Assembly: GCA_009760855.2 (NCBI GenBank) | Contig: WPIO01000053.1 | Span: 2,727,501 to 2,791,500 of the forward strand | DNA: 64,000 nt | DNA from: Cristatella mucedo | Lineage: Eukaryota; Bryozoa; Phylactolaemata; Cristatellidae | Direction: 5' to 3' | Shown here: in pieces, positions 45,880-56,239 of the stretch | Layout of the letters: every line of letters begins with the position of its first letter | How positions within the stretch are numbered: position 1 is the stretch's first letter | The notes under the pieces: model-generated | The model's input: the letters and a program-made list of their open reading frames with translations, nothing else | What the model was told of the DNA's origin: nothing | The model's database searches: none | Program-made: the position numbers and the translations under genes

Positions 45880-45966
45880 AGCGCGCGCGAGAGAGAGAGT
45901 TAGCGACGGAGAAAGAGAGAGAGAGAGAGAAAAAGAGAAGAGAGAGAGAGAGAGAGATGTAGAGAG

Positions 45967-46002
<36 letters not shown>

Positions 46003-46008
46003 TGAGAG

Positions 46009-46063
<55 letters not shown>

Positions 46064-46330
46064 AGAGAGTGTGAGAGAAACAGAGAAGGAACTGGCAAGA
46101 GGGAGAAATAAAAGAGAGAGAGAGAGAGAGGCAGAGAGTGAGAGAGAAAGAGAGAGGGCGAGCAATACAGTATAAGAGAAAAATGTGGAGGACCAAGAGA
46201 AAGGGAGAACAAGAGACACTGAGAAAGAGCGAGAGAGCGAGAAAGAGTGTGAGAGAACAAGTAAGGAGGAGAGAGACCAAGAAAGAGAAAGAGAGAGAAA
46301 GCAAGAAAAAGATGAAAGGAAGAAGAGCTT
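45880..46330. repeat. GA-rich low-complexity tract
   Basis: About 450 bp dominated by GA dinucleotides with scattered substitutions, on the 5' side of the receptor gene. Confidence 0.95.
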
Positions 46331-46633
46331 GAAGGTTCGGAGTGAAAGTGGCTTCAGTGCGCACGCCTTCCTCGCCCGTGTGCGTGCCGCTGCCAGCGAG
46401 AAGTGCGACGCGACGCCGCGCCGGACAGCGGATAAGCGTGGGCCGTGAAGGCGCTTGACAATTGAGTTGTTGTTAAGTTCTGTATCTACCAGAGGCCCAG
46501 AATTGTATTCCGAACGACAATTGATAGCATTCTTTCTTTGGTGAGGAAACGCGCGAAGTTGGCTTTCTCTTTATCTCTCTCTCTCTGTCTCTCTCTCTCT
46601 CTCTCTCATGTTTCAGTCACTACATTCAATGCC

Positions 46634-46768
46634 GAGCTGGTACGGTCCAGCGGTTAATGTGCTCGCTTAGGCCAAGGTTTGGCTAAGGTCGTGGGCCCGA
46701 GCCCCAAGACATATGTGAAGCGCCTGAATAGAGAAAAGTTCTCTTGGGAAGCTATCCAAATGAATTAC
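46634..46768 (+). mobile_element. tRNA-derived SINE-1
   Basis: GAGCTGGTACGGTCCAGCGG, CGTGGGCCCGAGCCCCA, GAAGCGCCTGAATAGAGAAA, CTTGGGAAGCTATCCAAATG. Followed directly by CA and AT microsatellites, which may have grown from its tail. Confidence 0.88.
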
Positions 46769-46786
46769 ACGCGAACGCGCGCGCAC

Positions 46787-46945
<159 letters not shown>

Positions 46946-47072
46946 ACCTGGCTCACTGACCCTGGCTGAGCACTGGCGCGGCTTTTGGTTTTCCATATTT
47001 GTCGCTCGCTTACCAGTCTTCGGTCGATGTGCGGCTCAGCAAGAATCTAGCCAGTCCGTGGTATCATAGTAG

Positions 47073-47180
47073 CATAATAATAATAATAATGCACTTGATA
47101 AAGCGCCCTCAGAGAACTCAATCTCTCTCTAGGCGCTTTACATTTGCTGCAAAGGGAAATACAATTGAATATCATAGTGG
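47073..47180 (-). mobile_element. LINE-2 3' end fragment
   Basis: TAATAATAATAATGCACTTG, AAAGCGCCCTCAGAGAACTC, TCTAGGCGCTTTACATTTGC. Nearly identical to the fragment at 39597-39710. Confidence 0.88.
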
Positions 47181-47369
47181 CATCAGAAACCATTGCTTCA
47201 ACGGGGCTGTTGTCGAGCTATCAGTATACATATCTGCTGGCAGTTCAGCTGCATTTACATGAGCATATTCTTTGAGCTGGCTTGTCATGACACCGGCCTC
47301 GGAGGTCGGAGGTCGTGAATCCGAATCCCGACGAAAGCTTAACGAATTCTTCTGCCTTTCTAATGCCAC

Positions 47370-47475
47370 ACAACCTGTTAAGATATATGCTTCCTGTGCA
47401 GTAACTGTAGTGCCTAGAAAGAGATTGAGTTCTCTGAGGGTGCTATAACAAATTTATTGTTATCATTATTGGTAT
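47370..47475 (+). mobile_element. LINE-2 3' end fragment
   Basis: GCTTCCTGTGCAGTAACTGT, GCCTAGAAAGAGATTGAGTT, CTCTGAGGGTGCTATAACAA and an ATT-rich tail. Confidence 0.8.
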
Positions 47476-48685
47476 CCTCAGAGACTTTGCTCTCGCAATT
47501 TGAGCTATTCACGCTCAGAAAATTTGCCATTTGCCCAACCCTATAAGCCGCCGCTGCCGCCGCTGTGCCGATCGAAAACCTAGCCACTAGCCGCAGGCTC
47601 GCGAGAGCGGACCCGTAGCGAAAGCGCTGGCGCGCGCGTGCCTCCGCGAGCGCTAGCTTTGACGTCACTCGAGGGGCAGGGTAGGTGTCCGCAAGTGTCC
47701 GCGTGTCTTCATGTTAGATCTCTCCGCCAATGAAAAGCTGGTAGCTCGCAGACAAGTAAGACAAGCTGTAATTACCCGGCGCGTACCCCGGAAGACTTCA
47801 GCCTCTAGCCGGCGCTTTTCATATACACTTCGCAGGTGTCGACCCCGCGAAGGCGAGCACCTTGCCGCTGGGGGCCAAACCGGGGGTGTAGACACTGCGC
47901 TCTCAAGCTTCCTGTCGCTTCTCGATTCCGCTCGAGCGCGGATCTCGCGAGCTGAGGAGCGAAGAGCGTGGGGCGCGAGAGCTCGCGAGATCCTCGAAGG
48001 CGCCGCTCGGCGCGGCGCTCGTGAAGCGGCGTTTCGGCGGCCGAGCGTGGCATGCCACGAGAGCGCTGCGTCCGGCCGGATGTCGCTCTCTGTCCTTGGC
48101 ATCGCTCCAGGCGAGCCCACCGGTAGGGCGCCCGCACGGGAGCGAGAGGTGCTCGGAGCGCTCGCCGAGACTTGCTCGCCGCCGCGCGCCTCTCTCTTCC
48201 CCCACCGCTCGAGCGAGTCGATCCATCTCTTTTCTCGCGGCGGCGTAGGCGTTTCCTGTGCGCCGCCAGCCCGCCGAAGTATGGCAACTGCCATCTCGGT
48301 GATGCCGGATGGGGGGGGGTGGTGGTGGTGGAAGAGTGGGATTGGCGATATAGATATTGGCGCTTCGGCCGCAGCTTACCAGCGCCCTCGCGCCGCACGG
48401 GTGGAGTCAATACAAAATGAGTGGTCGCACGCGGGGATGCCAGCGGACGATTATCTACAGCACAATGCAGCCATTGATTTGGATCGCCATCATCGGCTCC
48501 CGAAATAGAAGCTTGCGAATACGCCGTTCGTTATTAGTAGAATGGGGCGCCGCCGCCGCAGCCGCCGCAGCGGCGGCGGCGCCCGAGTCGCCGCTGCCGA
48601 AAGCCAACTCTAATGAGATGCGTATAGAGCAGCGTCGTCGTTTCGCGAATGGTGGCCATATACGCGCGCACTCGAATTTCGCGAA

Positions 48686-48717
48686 CGCACACAGACACAC
48701 AGACACACAGACACACA

Positions 48718-48763
<46 letters not shown>

Positions 48764-48900
48764 CAAACGCATACTTGCACACACGCGCGCGCACGCACAC
48801 ATACAGACTTATTCACTCACACACACACACACACAGGCACGCACGCACACTCGCGCACGAACGCACGCATGCACGCACGCACACACACACACACACTTAA
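48686..48900. repeat. (CA)n-rich microsatellite
   Basis: ACAC runs with CGCA and GACA interruptions over about 215 bp. Confidence 0.96.
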
Positions 48901-49409
48901 GCATATACACATCCGTACATGGCCCATACCTACTCCCTCCACATATGACTCTCCTTAATTGATCCAGGTGCTTAACGCTTGCCACCGGGCTCCAGCACAC
49001 GACCTCGGTCGTTAAAGGCGAGTAACTATGTAGGACTGATCCCACTTATTTCTCCTGCAGCCGACCATACGCACTTGCATGTCCACTAAATTAACGAAAC
49101 TTGGCTGCGATAAGAAAAAAACTAATAGCATGGCGAAGCCATGTTCACACAAAGACTCTCGCTTACGTGCCAACAAACGGGTGGCCAGCGCGACCTCTCG
49201 CCCTCTGTCGACCCCGCTTCCCCGGCCGCCGGCTGCCACTGATCGCCGGGTGTTTGGCCGATTTCTGGGCGCCGAGCGCCTTTTCCTTGGCCGGCGCTGC
49301 CGCCACTGATCGATCGATATGCGCGCTGCTGCTGCGGCGGCGGCAGCGGCGCTCTGATCTGCCCGGCTCGCTAGCTCTCGGATCTGCCGCCGCTCGTCTG
49401 ATTACCGTC

Positions 49410-49450
49410 GCCGCCAGTGCGGCGCCATGCTGCGGCGTCGCACTGGCGGC
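49410..49450. repeat. 17-bp near-perfect inverted repeat
   Basis: Arms 49410-49426 and 49434-49450 (GCCGCCAGTGCGGCGCC and its complement with one mismatch), loop ATGCTGC. Outer bases around ATTACCG/CGGTAAC extend the foldback. Confidence 0.93.
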
Positions 49451-49689
49451 CGAGCTCGCGGTAACCGACGACCCAATTGGCTTGACGCGTGTGAAGCAAA
49501 TGATGCGGCCGACGTGCAAGCGCGACATCGCGATGCCGCCGAGCGCCGTCCAGCGAGAAAAACCGAAGCGAAAACTAAAAACCAAAAACACGAAGCTTCG
49601 CGAGGCGAGAGCAACGCTTGGTCTCGGGGTTGAACGGCTTCGCGAGGCGAGACGCCCGACGGCGGGCGACCAGCTCTCTCAACGCGCGC

Positions 49690-50165
49690 TGCCGCTGCTC
49701 AACAGCAGCACTCAACGGCGCTCGACATGCTCAACAGCTCTCAACGTCGCTCAAGAGCGCTCAGCAGCACTCAAGAGCATTTAAATGTCGCTCGACAGCT
49801 CTCAGAAGCACTTAACAGTGCTATAGAGCGTTCGAAAACGCTCAACAGCCCTTATGAGCCCTCAAAAGCCCTCATCAGCCCTCAACAGCCCTCAACAGCC
49901 CTCAACAGCCCTCATCAGCCCTCAACAGCCCTCAACAGCCCTCAGCAGCCCTCAACAGCCCTCAGCAGCCCTCAACAGCCATCAACAGCCTTCAACAGCC
50001 CTCAACAGCCCTCAAGAGTGCTCGAGAGCGCTCAACAGCACTCAACAACACTCAAGAGCGCTCAATAGCACTCAACAACACTAACAGCGCTCAACAACAT
50101 TCAACAAAATTCATCGGCACTCAACAGCGCTCAACAGCACTTGAAAGTGCTCGAGAACTTTCAAG
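49690..50165. repeat. About 10-bp minisatellite (AGCCCTCAAC), left part
   Basis: Tens of copies of CTCAACAGC-type units. The middle (49850-50010) is homogeneous (AGCCCTCAAC) and the flanks are degenerate (GCTCAAGAGC, CACTCAACA). The same array resumes at 50485 after the inserted module. Confidence 0.95.
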
Positions 50166-50175
50166 TGCTCTTCTT

Positions 50176-50448
50176 GGTGAGTAATATCATGGCATCGACT
50201 GCTCCGCTCTTCGCTTGCCGACGGCCTCGGTTTGCTTCGTCGCGCACCGAGCCCTCGACGCGGCTCTGAAAGGCCGCCATGGCGACCGAACTTCCGGGTC
50301 CGAGTCTCGTCGGGCGCGACCGCGAAGCTTTCCCGCGAGCTTTTCTCCGATAACTGTAGACGCCAGAGCTCAGAAATCCCATCAAGCATTTGTGTAGCGG
50401 CCGAAGAACCTCAGTGGTTATCGCCACCATTCTTGCACTGGGCAATAA
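50176..50448 (+). repeat. 273-bp duplicated module, copy 2, inside the minisatellite
   Basis: Near-identical to 39694-39966, same orientation. It interrupts the CTCAACAGC minisatellite. The right end merges into a 20-bp inverted repeat (50440-50484). Confidence 0.93.
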
Positions 50449-50484
50449 AGTCGTTTCGCGAATGGCGAAACGACATTATTGCCC
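50440..50484. repeat. 20-bp inverted repeat at the module's right end
   Basis: Arms 50440-50459 and 50465-50484 (GGGCAATAAAGTCGTTTCGC and its complement, one mismatch), spacer GAATG. The first bases belong to the duplicated module. Confidence 0.95.
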
Positions 50485-50556
50485 GAAAGAGTACTTGAAA
50501 GTGCTCAACAGCAATCAATAGCCCTCAACAGCGCTCAGAAGCACTCAACGACATTT
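50485..50556. repeat. About 10-bp minisatellite, right part
   Basis: CTTGAAAGTGCTCAACAGCA, ATCAATAGCCCTCAACAGCG, CTCAGAAGCACTCAACGACA. This is the continuation of the array left of the module. Confidence 0.85.
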
Positions 50557-50769
50557 TATATTTCTCTCTGTCTCTCTCTCTCTTCTCTACTGGCGCTCAT
50601 AAGCTGCTTCCACAACGGTTACTACATCCGTATGCACGCTCGCTTGCGTTTGCATGAGTATGATACAATACGGGCGTCGTCTTCAGTACCACCGCTCGCT
50701 TGTGGGGGGCTTCGTTCTGCACTGCGCTGCCATCGTGCTCATGAGCACCTACAAAGATACTCGCCTTTA

Positions 50770-51025
50770 ACGACCGAGGTCGTGGGCTGGAGCCCGGTGG
50801 CAAGCTTGAAGCGCCCGTATAGAGATGAAGCTCTATTAAGGCGCCGTGAAAGTGACTTGAATATTTCTGCACGCGACTGTCTGTCCCCTAACCACGCCAT
50901 TCTTGCTGTTCATCGAGCATGCTACCACTAACCATTCGATCGCGATTCCTTTGCAGCAAATGTAAAGCGCCTAGTAAGAGACCGAGTTCTCTGAGAGCGC
51001 TTTATCAAATGTGCTATTTTAGTTA
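50770..51025 (+). mobile_element. SINE-1-like fragment followed by LINE-2 3' end
   Basis: 50770-50855 has GAGGTCGTGGGCTGGAGCCC and AAGCGCCCGTATAGAGATGA (SINE-1-like). 50880-51025 has GAGCATGCTACCACTAACCA, CAAATGTAAAGCGCCTAGTA and GAGTTCTCTGAGAGCGCTTT (LINE-2 end). Confidence 0.75.
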
Positions 51026-51306
51026 TTCTCATGGGAGGCTAAGTGCCGCAGCGCAGAGCGCGCTGCTCAGCTTTCGCCCAGCGCTCCCGTGCGCGTGCGC
51101 AGCGAGTAGAACCATTCTTGATGGCCTCACGCTGGTATTGTACGCGAGCGGGCGAGCGTACAATAGCTGCTATTTTAGCCTCCAAAATTTAGCTTTACCT
51201 TCTTTTGCCTGCCAGCAAACTAGTAATGGCTTGCAGCAGCTCAAGCGACCGGCGCTCTCTCGGGATTCTCGCGAATTCTCGGTTGCTTGTGCCGGTGCTA
51301 GGATTG

Positions 51307-51660
51307 GTAGTTCGTATGCTCCCAAAGCCTGAAACTCCCTCCCGAATTGCGTCAGAACATCCCCTTACTTGACCACACTTAAAAAAGAACTTAAAAACAC
51401 ACCTATTTAGGACAGCATTTAGTGGGTCCCTGTGATTCGTCTTTCACGTGCTTATGCGTGCTGACGCGGTGCATATTACCACTAACCACATGGCATGCTG
51501 ACCCTGTGCATGTCACCTCTAACCACGTTATTCGTGTTGTTTATCAAGCATGATATTACTCACCATTCAATTGCATTTTCCTTTGTAGCAAATGTAAAGC
51601 GCCTAGAAAGAGATTGAGTTCTCTGAGGGTGCTGTATCAAGTGCATTATTATTATTAATA
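51307..51660 (+). mobile_element. LINE-2 family, ORF end and full 3' UTR
   Basis: Starts within the ORF end (RSYAPKA...NSLPNCV in broken frame; TTCGTATGCTCCCAAAGCCT in DNA), then the full 3' UTR, stem-loop GCGCCTAGAAAGAGATTGAG / TTCTCTGAGGGTGCTGTATC and (ATT)n. Confidence 0.9.
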
Positions 51661-51663
51661 TTA

Positions 51664-51852
51664 TTAAATTGCATGCTGACCCTGTGCATGTCACCCCTAA
51701 CCATGTTATTCATTTTGTTTGTTTATCAAGCATGATTTTACTTACCATTCAATTGCATTTCCCTTTGCAGCAAATGTAAAGCGCCTAGAAAGAGATCATG
51801 TTCTCTGAGGGCGCTTTATCAAGTACATTATTATCATTATTATTATTATTAA
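51664..51852 (+). mobile_element. LINE-2 family 3' UTR, second in a row
   Basis: TGCATGCTGACCCTGTGCAT through GCGCCTAGAAAGAGATCATG and TTCTCTGAGGGCGCTTTATC to (ATT)n. It directly follows the previous copy's tail. Confidence 0.9.
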
Positions 51853-51997
51853 CCATGTTCTGCTTGTTCTCTGTCATTGAGCATGCTACCACTAACCGTT
51901 CGATTGTGCTTCCTTTACGCCTAATGTAAGTGCCGAGAAAGAAATTGAGTTCTTTGGGGCGCTATACCCAATGTATTATCGCTATTATTATTATTCT
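51853..51997 (+). mobile_element. LINE-2 family 3' UTR, third in a row
   Basis: AACCATGTTCTGCTTGTTCT, ATTGAGCATGCTACCACTAA, GTTCTTTGGGGCGCTATACC and an ATT-rich tail. More diverged than its neighbours. Confidence 0.85.
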
Positions 51998-52067
51998 TAT
52001 TAAGAGTGAGCGCCTTACCACTGGACTAAGACGCAGAGAGGCTCCTCGGGCACGGCACATTCCCTAG

Positions 52068-52132
52068 CATCTTCTCGCATCTTCTCGCATCCTCTCGCAT
52101 CCTCTCGCATCCTCTCGCATCGTCTCGCATCC
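52068..52132. repeat. 10-bp tandem repeat (TCTCGCATCC)
   Basis: About six copies of CATCCTCTCG with small variants. Confidence 0.95.
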
Positions 52133-52889
52133 CACCCGTCGCGTCGAGTAGACGCATAGCTTAGCCTCTAAAACAGCCCGAAATTTTTTGGAGACAACAA
52201 CACGTGCTCCACAATAACGTATTAAGATACCTGATTTGACGCATCAGAAGCACAACAGCAAACGAGACAACGATTAAAAAACCCGCTAGGTCTTCACAAC
52301 AGCGTTTGCTCAACCAGCTTATGCCCGAGTCAAATAAGCATATTAGGTCTGCTAAGTATTTGATTTCCCACGTCGCAAGCCGATGTTAAAAGCCTATATT
52401 GGATTTAGATATCATCAAATCTTTGTAGGTGTATTGCTATTATTATTATTCTTGAGGTATAAAACGCGATAGAAGAAACCGTCCTAGTAAACAAGTTTTA
52501 GTTGACTCGGGAGCGAATGTTATCTAGGTGCGTTAGAGAGCTCCAGGTTTTAGGAGTACGGAACTTTGAGCATAGCCCTCCGGAGAGAGCTGAGAGCGGT
52601 GGCTGGTGCTTATAGACCACGGCGAAAGGAGCGAGTGGTACGTCTGCAGTAAAATTATCCACCCTCCCCCGGAAACGTACGTAAGTGAGCGGCCAGTAAG
52701 TGACCAGCCTCGCACCTAGGGCTCTTTATTTTGGAAAAAAAGGTAAAGTAACAGCCTCGTGTTACAGTTGTGGCACCGAGGAGCCTTCGCGCTGTCACTT
52801 CCACCACTTCCGCTTGTTGCATTGCTTGCTTCTGCGTTCCGATCTGCTATCCGGGTCATGAAGTGCAGCACAAGTCATCAGTCATTCAG

Positions 52890-53065
52890 CTCGGTGAGCC
52901 GTGATGGCACACTAGATAAGGCGGTTGCTTTTACGACCTTGGTCCCGAGGTCGTGGGTTCAATTCCAGCGGTGGGCTATGCTTTATCGCCATTGCAAGCG
53001 GTGGTGATAGCCGTAAAGGTTCTTCTGTCGCTATACCAAAAAAGGCTGTTTAATCAGCTAGGATT
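52890..53065 (+). mobile_element. SINE-2 reference copy
   Basis: GAGCCGTGATGGCACACTAG, ATAAGGCGGTTGCTTTTACG, TCGTGGGTTCAATTCC (B-box), ATCGCCATTGCAAGCGGTGG and GTCGCTATACCAAAAAAGGC. The head looks like a tRNA with A and B boxes. The body differs from SINE-1. Confidence 0.88.
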
Positions 53066-53109
53066 TACTTATTTTTTTTTATTCAAAGGTCACACAAGGC
53101 AAGGAATGG

Positions 53110-53445
53110 TAAGTCCCAAGAGTTGTTCTGACTGACGTCACGACATACCCTGAGTTGACGACGCTTAAAAAGATGCTAAAACACTAAAATTTATCGCAGC
53201 CTTTAGTGAGTCAGTGTGATTCACCCTCTGTGTGCTATGTATGCTGACCATGTGCATGCTGCCACTAACCACACTTGAATGCTGACCCTGTGCATGTCAC
53301 CCCTAACCGTATTGTGCTTTCTGAAATTGACCGTTCTACCACTAGCCATTCGATCATGCTTCTTTTTCAGCATATGTAAAGTGCCTAGAACGAGATTGAA
53401 TTCTCTGAGAGTGCTATTCAATTTATTATAATAATAATAATTATT
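53110..53445 (+). mobile_element. LINE-2 family 3' end
   Basis: ORF-end remnant (CTTAAAAAGATGCTAAAACA), 3' UTR (CATGCTGCCACTAACCACAC) and tail GCCTAGAACGAGATTGAATT / CTCTGAGAGTGCTATTC with an ATT/AAT run. Confidence 0.85.
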
Positions 53446-53539
53446 ATTACTGTGATACTTCTTTCAACGAGCAGTCAAATTGTAGCTCTGGCGGTGGAAG
53501 TAATTTCTACACTTGCCATTAGTGCCTTGAATCAGTGGG

Positions 53540-53645
53540 CCAGTAGCGGGGATGGCCTGAATAATAATCGAGCCCCACGGCATTCGTGAAGCGCCTGAAT
53601 AGAGATTAAGTTCTCTTAGGGCGCTATAAACATGAATTATGTTAG
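53540..53645 (+). mobile_element. SINE-1 3' fragment
   Basis: GAGCCCCACGGCATTCGTGA, AGCGCCTGAATAGAGATTAA, GTTCTCTTAGGGCGCTATAA. The tRNA-like head is degraded. Confidence 0.78.
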
Positions 53646-54693
53646 TATATGAATTATTATATTATTACCAGGTGCGGCTGAGAATTCCAATAAAACATAA
53701 TGACAAAACGTTCAATCTATAAGCCTATAATCTATTAGCATAACACATTGAACGAACTGACTCTCGTAGCACCGAGTAATGCTTTTCTCGAGATCACAGC
53801 CGGGGTCTTCAATGGTGAGCACTTTGACATTAGCAATCAAATTCGTGCACCTTCACCTCTGGAGGAAATCAGGGCTGCCTCAAACCGCGTATATCTTCTG
53901 TGGCTCTGAGTAAAATCAATTCTCTTTCATTGACTTCGCGCCAATCTTGTGGAGGTCCGATTCGTCAAGGCATGCTGGCTGAGACATCACTGATTAGCGA
54001 CTAATGGACACTCGTCGTGCGATTTCAGGTAGATGGCGATCGGCGTCACGCCATAGGTTTCACTTGCTAGGCAACGAGCTCGCTGAAAACTGCTGACTGG
54101 CCAGACGGCACAGCGACCGGTGGGGCGCCAACAAAATACTCACTTACTCAACTGACTCTTTTTTTAATAGCGACAGCCATTTTTATAGTGACCTGCAAGG
54201 CGCCTATTACCACTTTCAAGCCGGTGCGAAATAATTTAGTAGGTGTGGCCCGTCGAGTTAGAACCGACGTAAACGAACTGAGAATTATGCGAAGCAAAGG
54301 TGCTGACCACGAGAAATGGTTACGAAAAGGTGGAGACAAGCGAGAAAAGGATCCCAGGCTTTTGCCGAGACGGGTGGCATGTCGTGACAACTGTCACCCT
54401 TCGCTTGACTGAAGCCATGTAACACCTGTAAGCGAGGCATGTAAGAAGGATAGGCCCGTGAACCGCAAGCCTCCTCGAAGGTTGAGGCATATAATCAATT
54501 CTATCAATTATTCTATTATATATTCTATTAGACAGTGGCCCAAGAGTTTAAAATTGGGATACAGGCCGTCTCAAAGGTAGCCAAATGTAGACGACCCAGA
54601 TGTAGACGATGCAGTTGCCACGCGGAGCGGGCACGAATTAGAATCAGTGGAGCTCGAACAGAACCTATCGGGGCGGGAGAAGAGAGTATCTCT

Positions 54694-56195
54694 GCTTTTT
54701 TAACTCGATCTTTCCGCAGCTTTTGACATTTCAATCACCACGTTCTTCTTGAGCGCCTCTCATCTCAACTGGGCATCACTGGCATTGCTCTGCAATGGCT
54801 CAGGTCCTATTTCAGTGGGAGGCTTCATAGTATTAACGTGAATGGACAAAGATCATCCGAGGCACCTCTAAAATATGGGGTACCTCAGAGCTCCATGCTA
54901 GGTCAGGTTTTTCTCTCGCTTTGTACTCTCCCTCTTGGTGATGTGATTGCCAAGCACAATCTAGGCTTTCACTTCTATGCGGATGACACTCAGTTGTACC
55001 TTTGCTTTGATCCCTCCCAGCCCTAGAGCACCTATAATTCTCTCAACTCACTTGCTACATGTATTGATAATATCCTCAAATGGATGGTAGCAAATTTTTT
55101 TTAACTAAACGACGATAAAGCTAACTTATTAGTTATGAGCAAACCCAACGTGATTCAGGAATTGGAAAGGCTAATGCTCAAATTTGGCTCTACCAGCCTA
55201 TCTCCTTTTGAGTCAGCTCAAAGTGTAGATGCAATTTTCCAAAGCGACCTCTCATTAGACGACCACCTCGGCTCCACAATCAAGTCTGACTACTTTCAGA
55301 TCCACAAAATTGCTAAAATTCAGGCTTGTTTAGATAAAGATACCCCGTCTAACTTGGTCCATGCATTTGTGACATCCAGTCTTGACTTCTGTAACTCAAT
55401 GCTTGTTGGCCTACCGGCATATGCAATCAGACGACTACAGCTGGTGCAAAACTGAGCAGCTAGGCTTGTCTGCCGTGAGCGTCGAAGTTGCCACTACGTC
55501 ACACCACTTCTCGCCGACCTGCACTGGCTCTCAGTCAAGCAACGGATCGACATCGCGGTTAAGGTGCTCGCCCCGACCAAGGTCTGACTGAGGTCGTGGG
55601 CTCGAGCCCCGAGGCATATGTGGAGCGCCTGAATAGAGATTAAGTTCTCTTGGGCGCTATATAAATGAATTTTAAAAGACATCAAGATTTTTTCGCTCGC
55701 TTTCAGTTCACTTCCTTCTTTGGCTCCAGCCTAACTCTCAGATCTACTTCCCCACCAGGCCAAGCATCATACCACCTGCTTTTCGGAATCCAGCAGTTTA
55801 CCAATACCTCGTACAAACCTCAAATCCTTTGGAGACCGTGCATTTAGTTCGTATGCTCATAAGGCCTGGAATTCACTCCTGACTTGCGTCACAACATCCC
55901 CCTGACTTACCATATTTAAAAAGAACTTAAAACACACCTACTTAGGACAGCATTTAGTGGGTCCCTGTGATTCGTCCTTCACGTGCTTATGCGTGCTAAC
56001 ATTGTGGATGTGGTCACTAACCGAACTTGCTTGCTGACCCTGTGCATGTTACCCCTAACCATATTATTCATTTTGCTTGTTTTTCAAGCATGATTTTACT
56101 TACCATTCAATTGCATTTCCCTTTGCAGCAAATGTAAAGCGCCTAGAAAGAGATTAAGTTCTCTGAGGGCGCTTTATCAAGCGTATTATTATTAT
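54694..56195 (+). mobile_element. LINE-2 family copy (RT domain to 3' end) with nested SINE
   Basis: 5'-truncated at the RT A motif (TCGATCTTTCCGCAGCTTTT, Leu-Ser-Ala-Ala-Phe-Asp region). Then GVPQSSMLGQVFLS, FHFYADDTQLYLCF (YADD), SDLSLDDHLGSTIKSDYF, IQACLDKDTPSNLVHAFVTS and LQLVQN with internal stops, the HWLSVKQRID segment, the SINE (55555-55677), then the ORF end and full 3' UTR to (ATT)n near 56195. Several stops and frameshifts make it inactive. Confidence 0.93.
55555..55677 (+). mobile_element. SINE-1 inserted in LINE-2, with 6-bp target duplication
   Basis: GCGGTTAAGGTGCTCGCCCC through CGTGGGCTCGAGCCCCG to GGGCGCTATATAAATGAATT. Flanked by GACATC at 55549-55554 and 55678-55683. The LINE sequence is interrupted exactly here: its other copies read ATCGACTTCAAGGTTTTGTC continuously. 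The SINE lacks its first roughly 15 bases. Confidence 0.93.
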
Positions 56196-56239
56196 TATAA
56201 CCGCATCCTCATCGCGAGACCCAGAGGCAGTTTTTCTCG

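Noticed and set aside
45814-46364. Long Ser/Leu/Phe-rich frames on the - strand
   Set aside because: Products of the GA-rich low-complexity tract, not conserved coding sequence.
47711-48508. 265-codon open frame on + (and a 209-codon frame on the opposite strand)
   Set aside because: GC-rich DNA with few stops in any frame. Both strands are open together, the composition is Arg/Ala/Ser-rich, and no domain, splice signal or family resemblance is visible.
48455-48802. Minus-strand frame with poly-Ala and a C-terminal-looking segment upstream of the receptor
   Set aside because: Composed of CA-repeat translation (Cys-Val runs) and GCC repeats. No acceptor or family support.
49690-50556. CRISPR-like appearance of regularly repeated short sequences
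   Set aside because: The unit is about 10 bp with no unique spacers, and the DNA is eukaryotic. It is a minisatellite.
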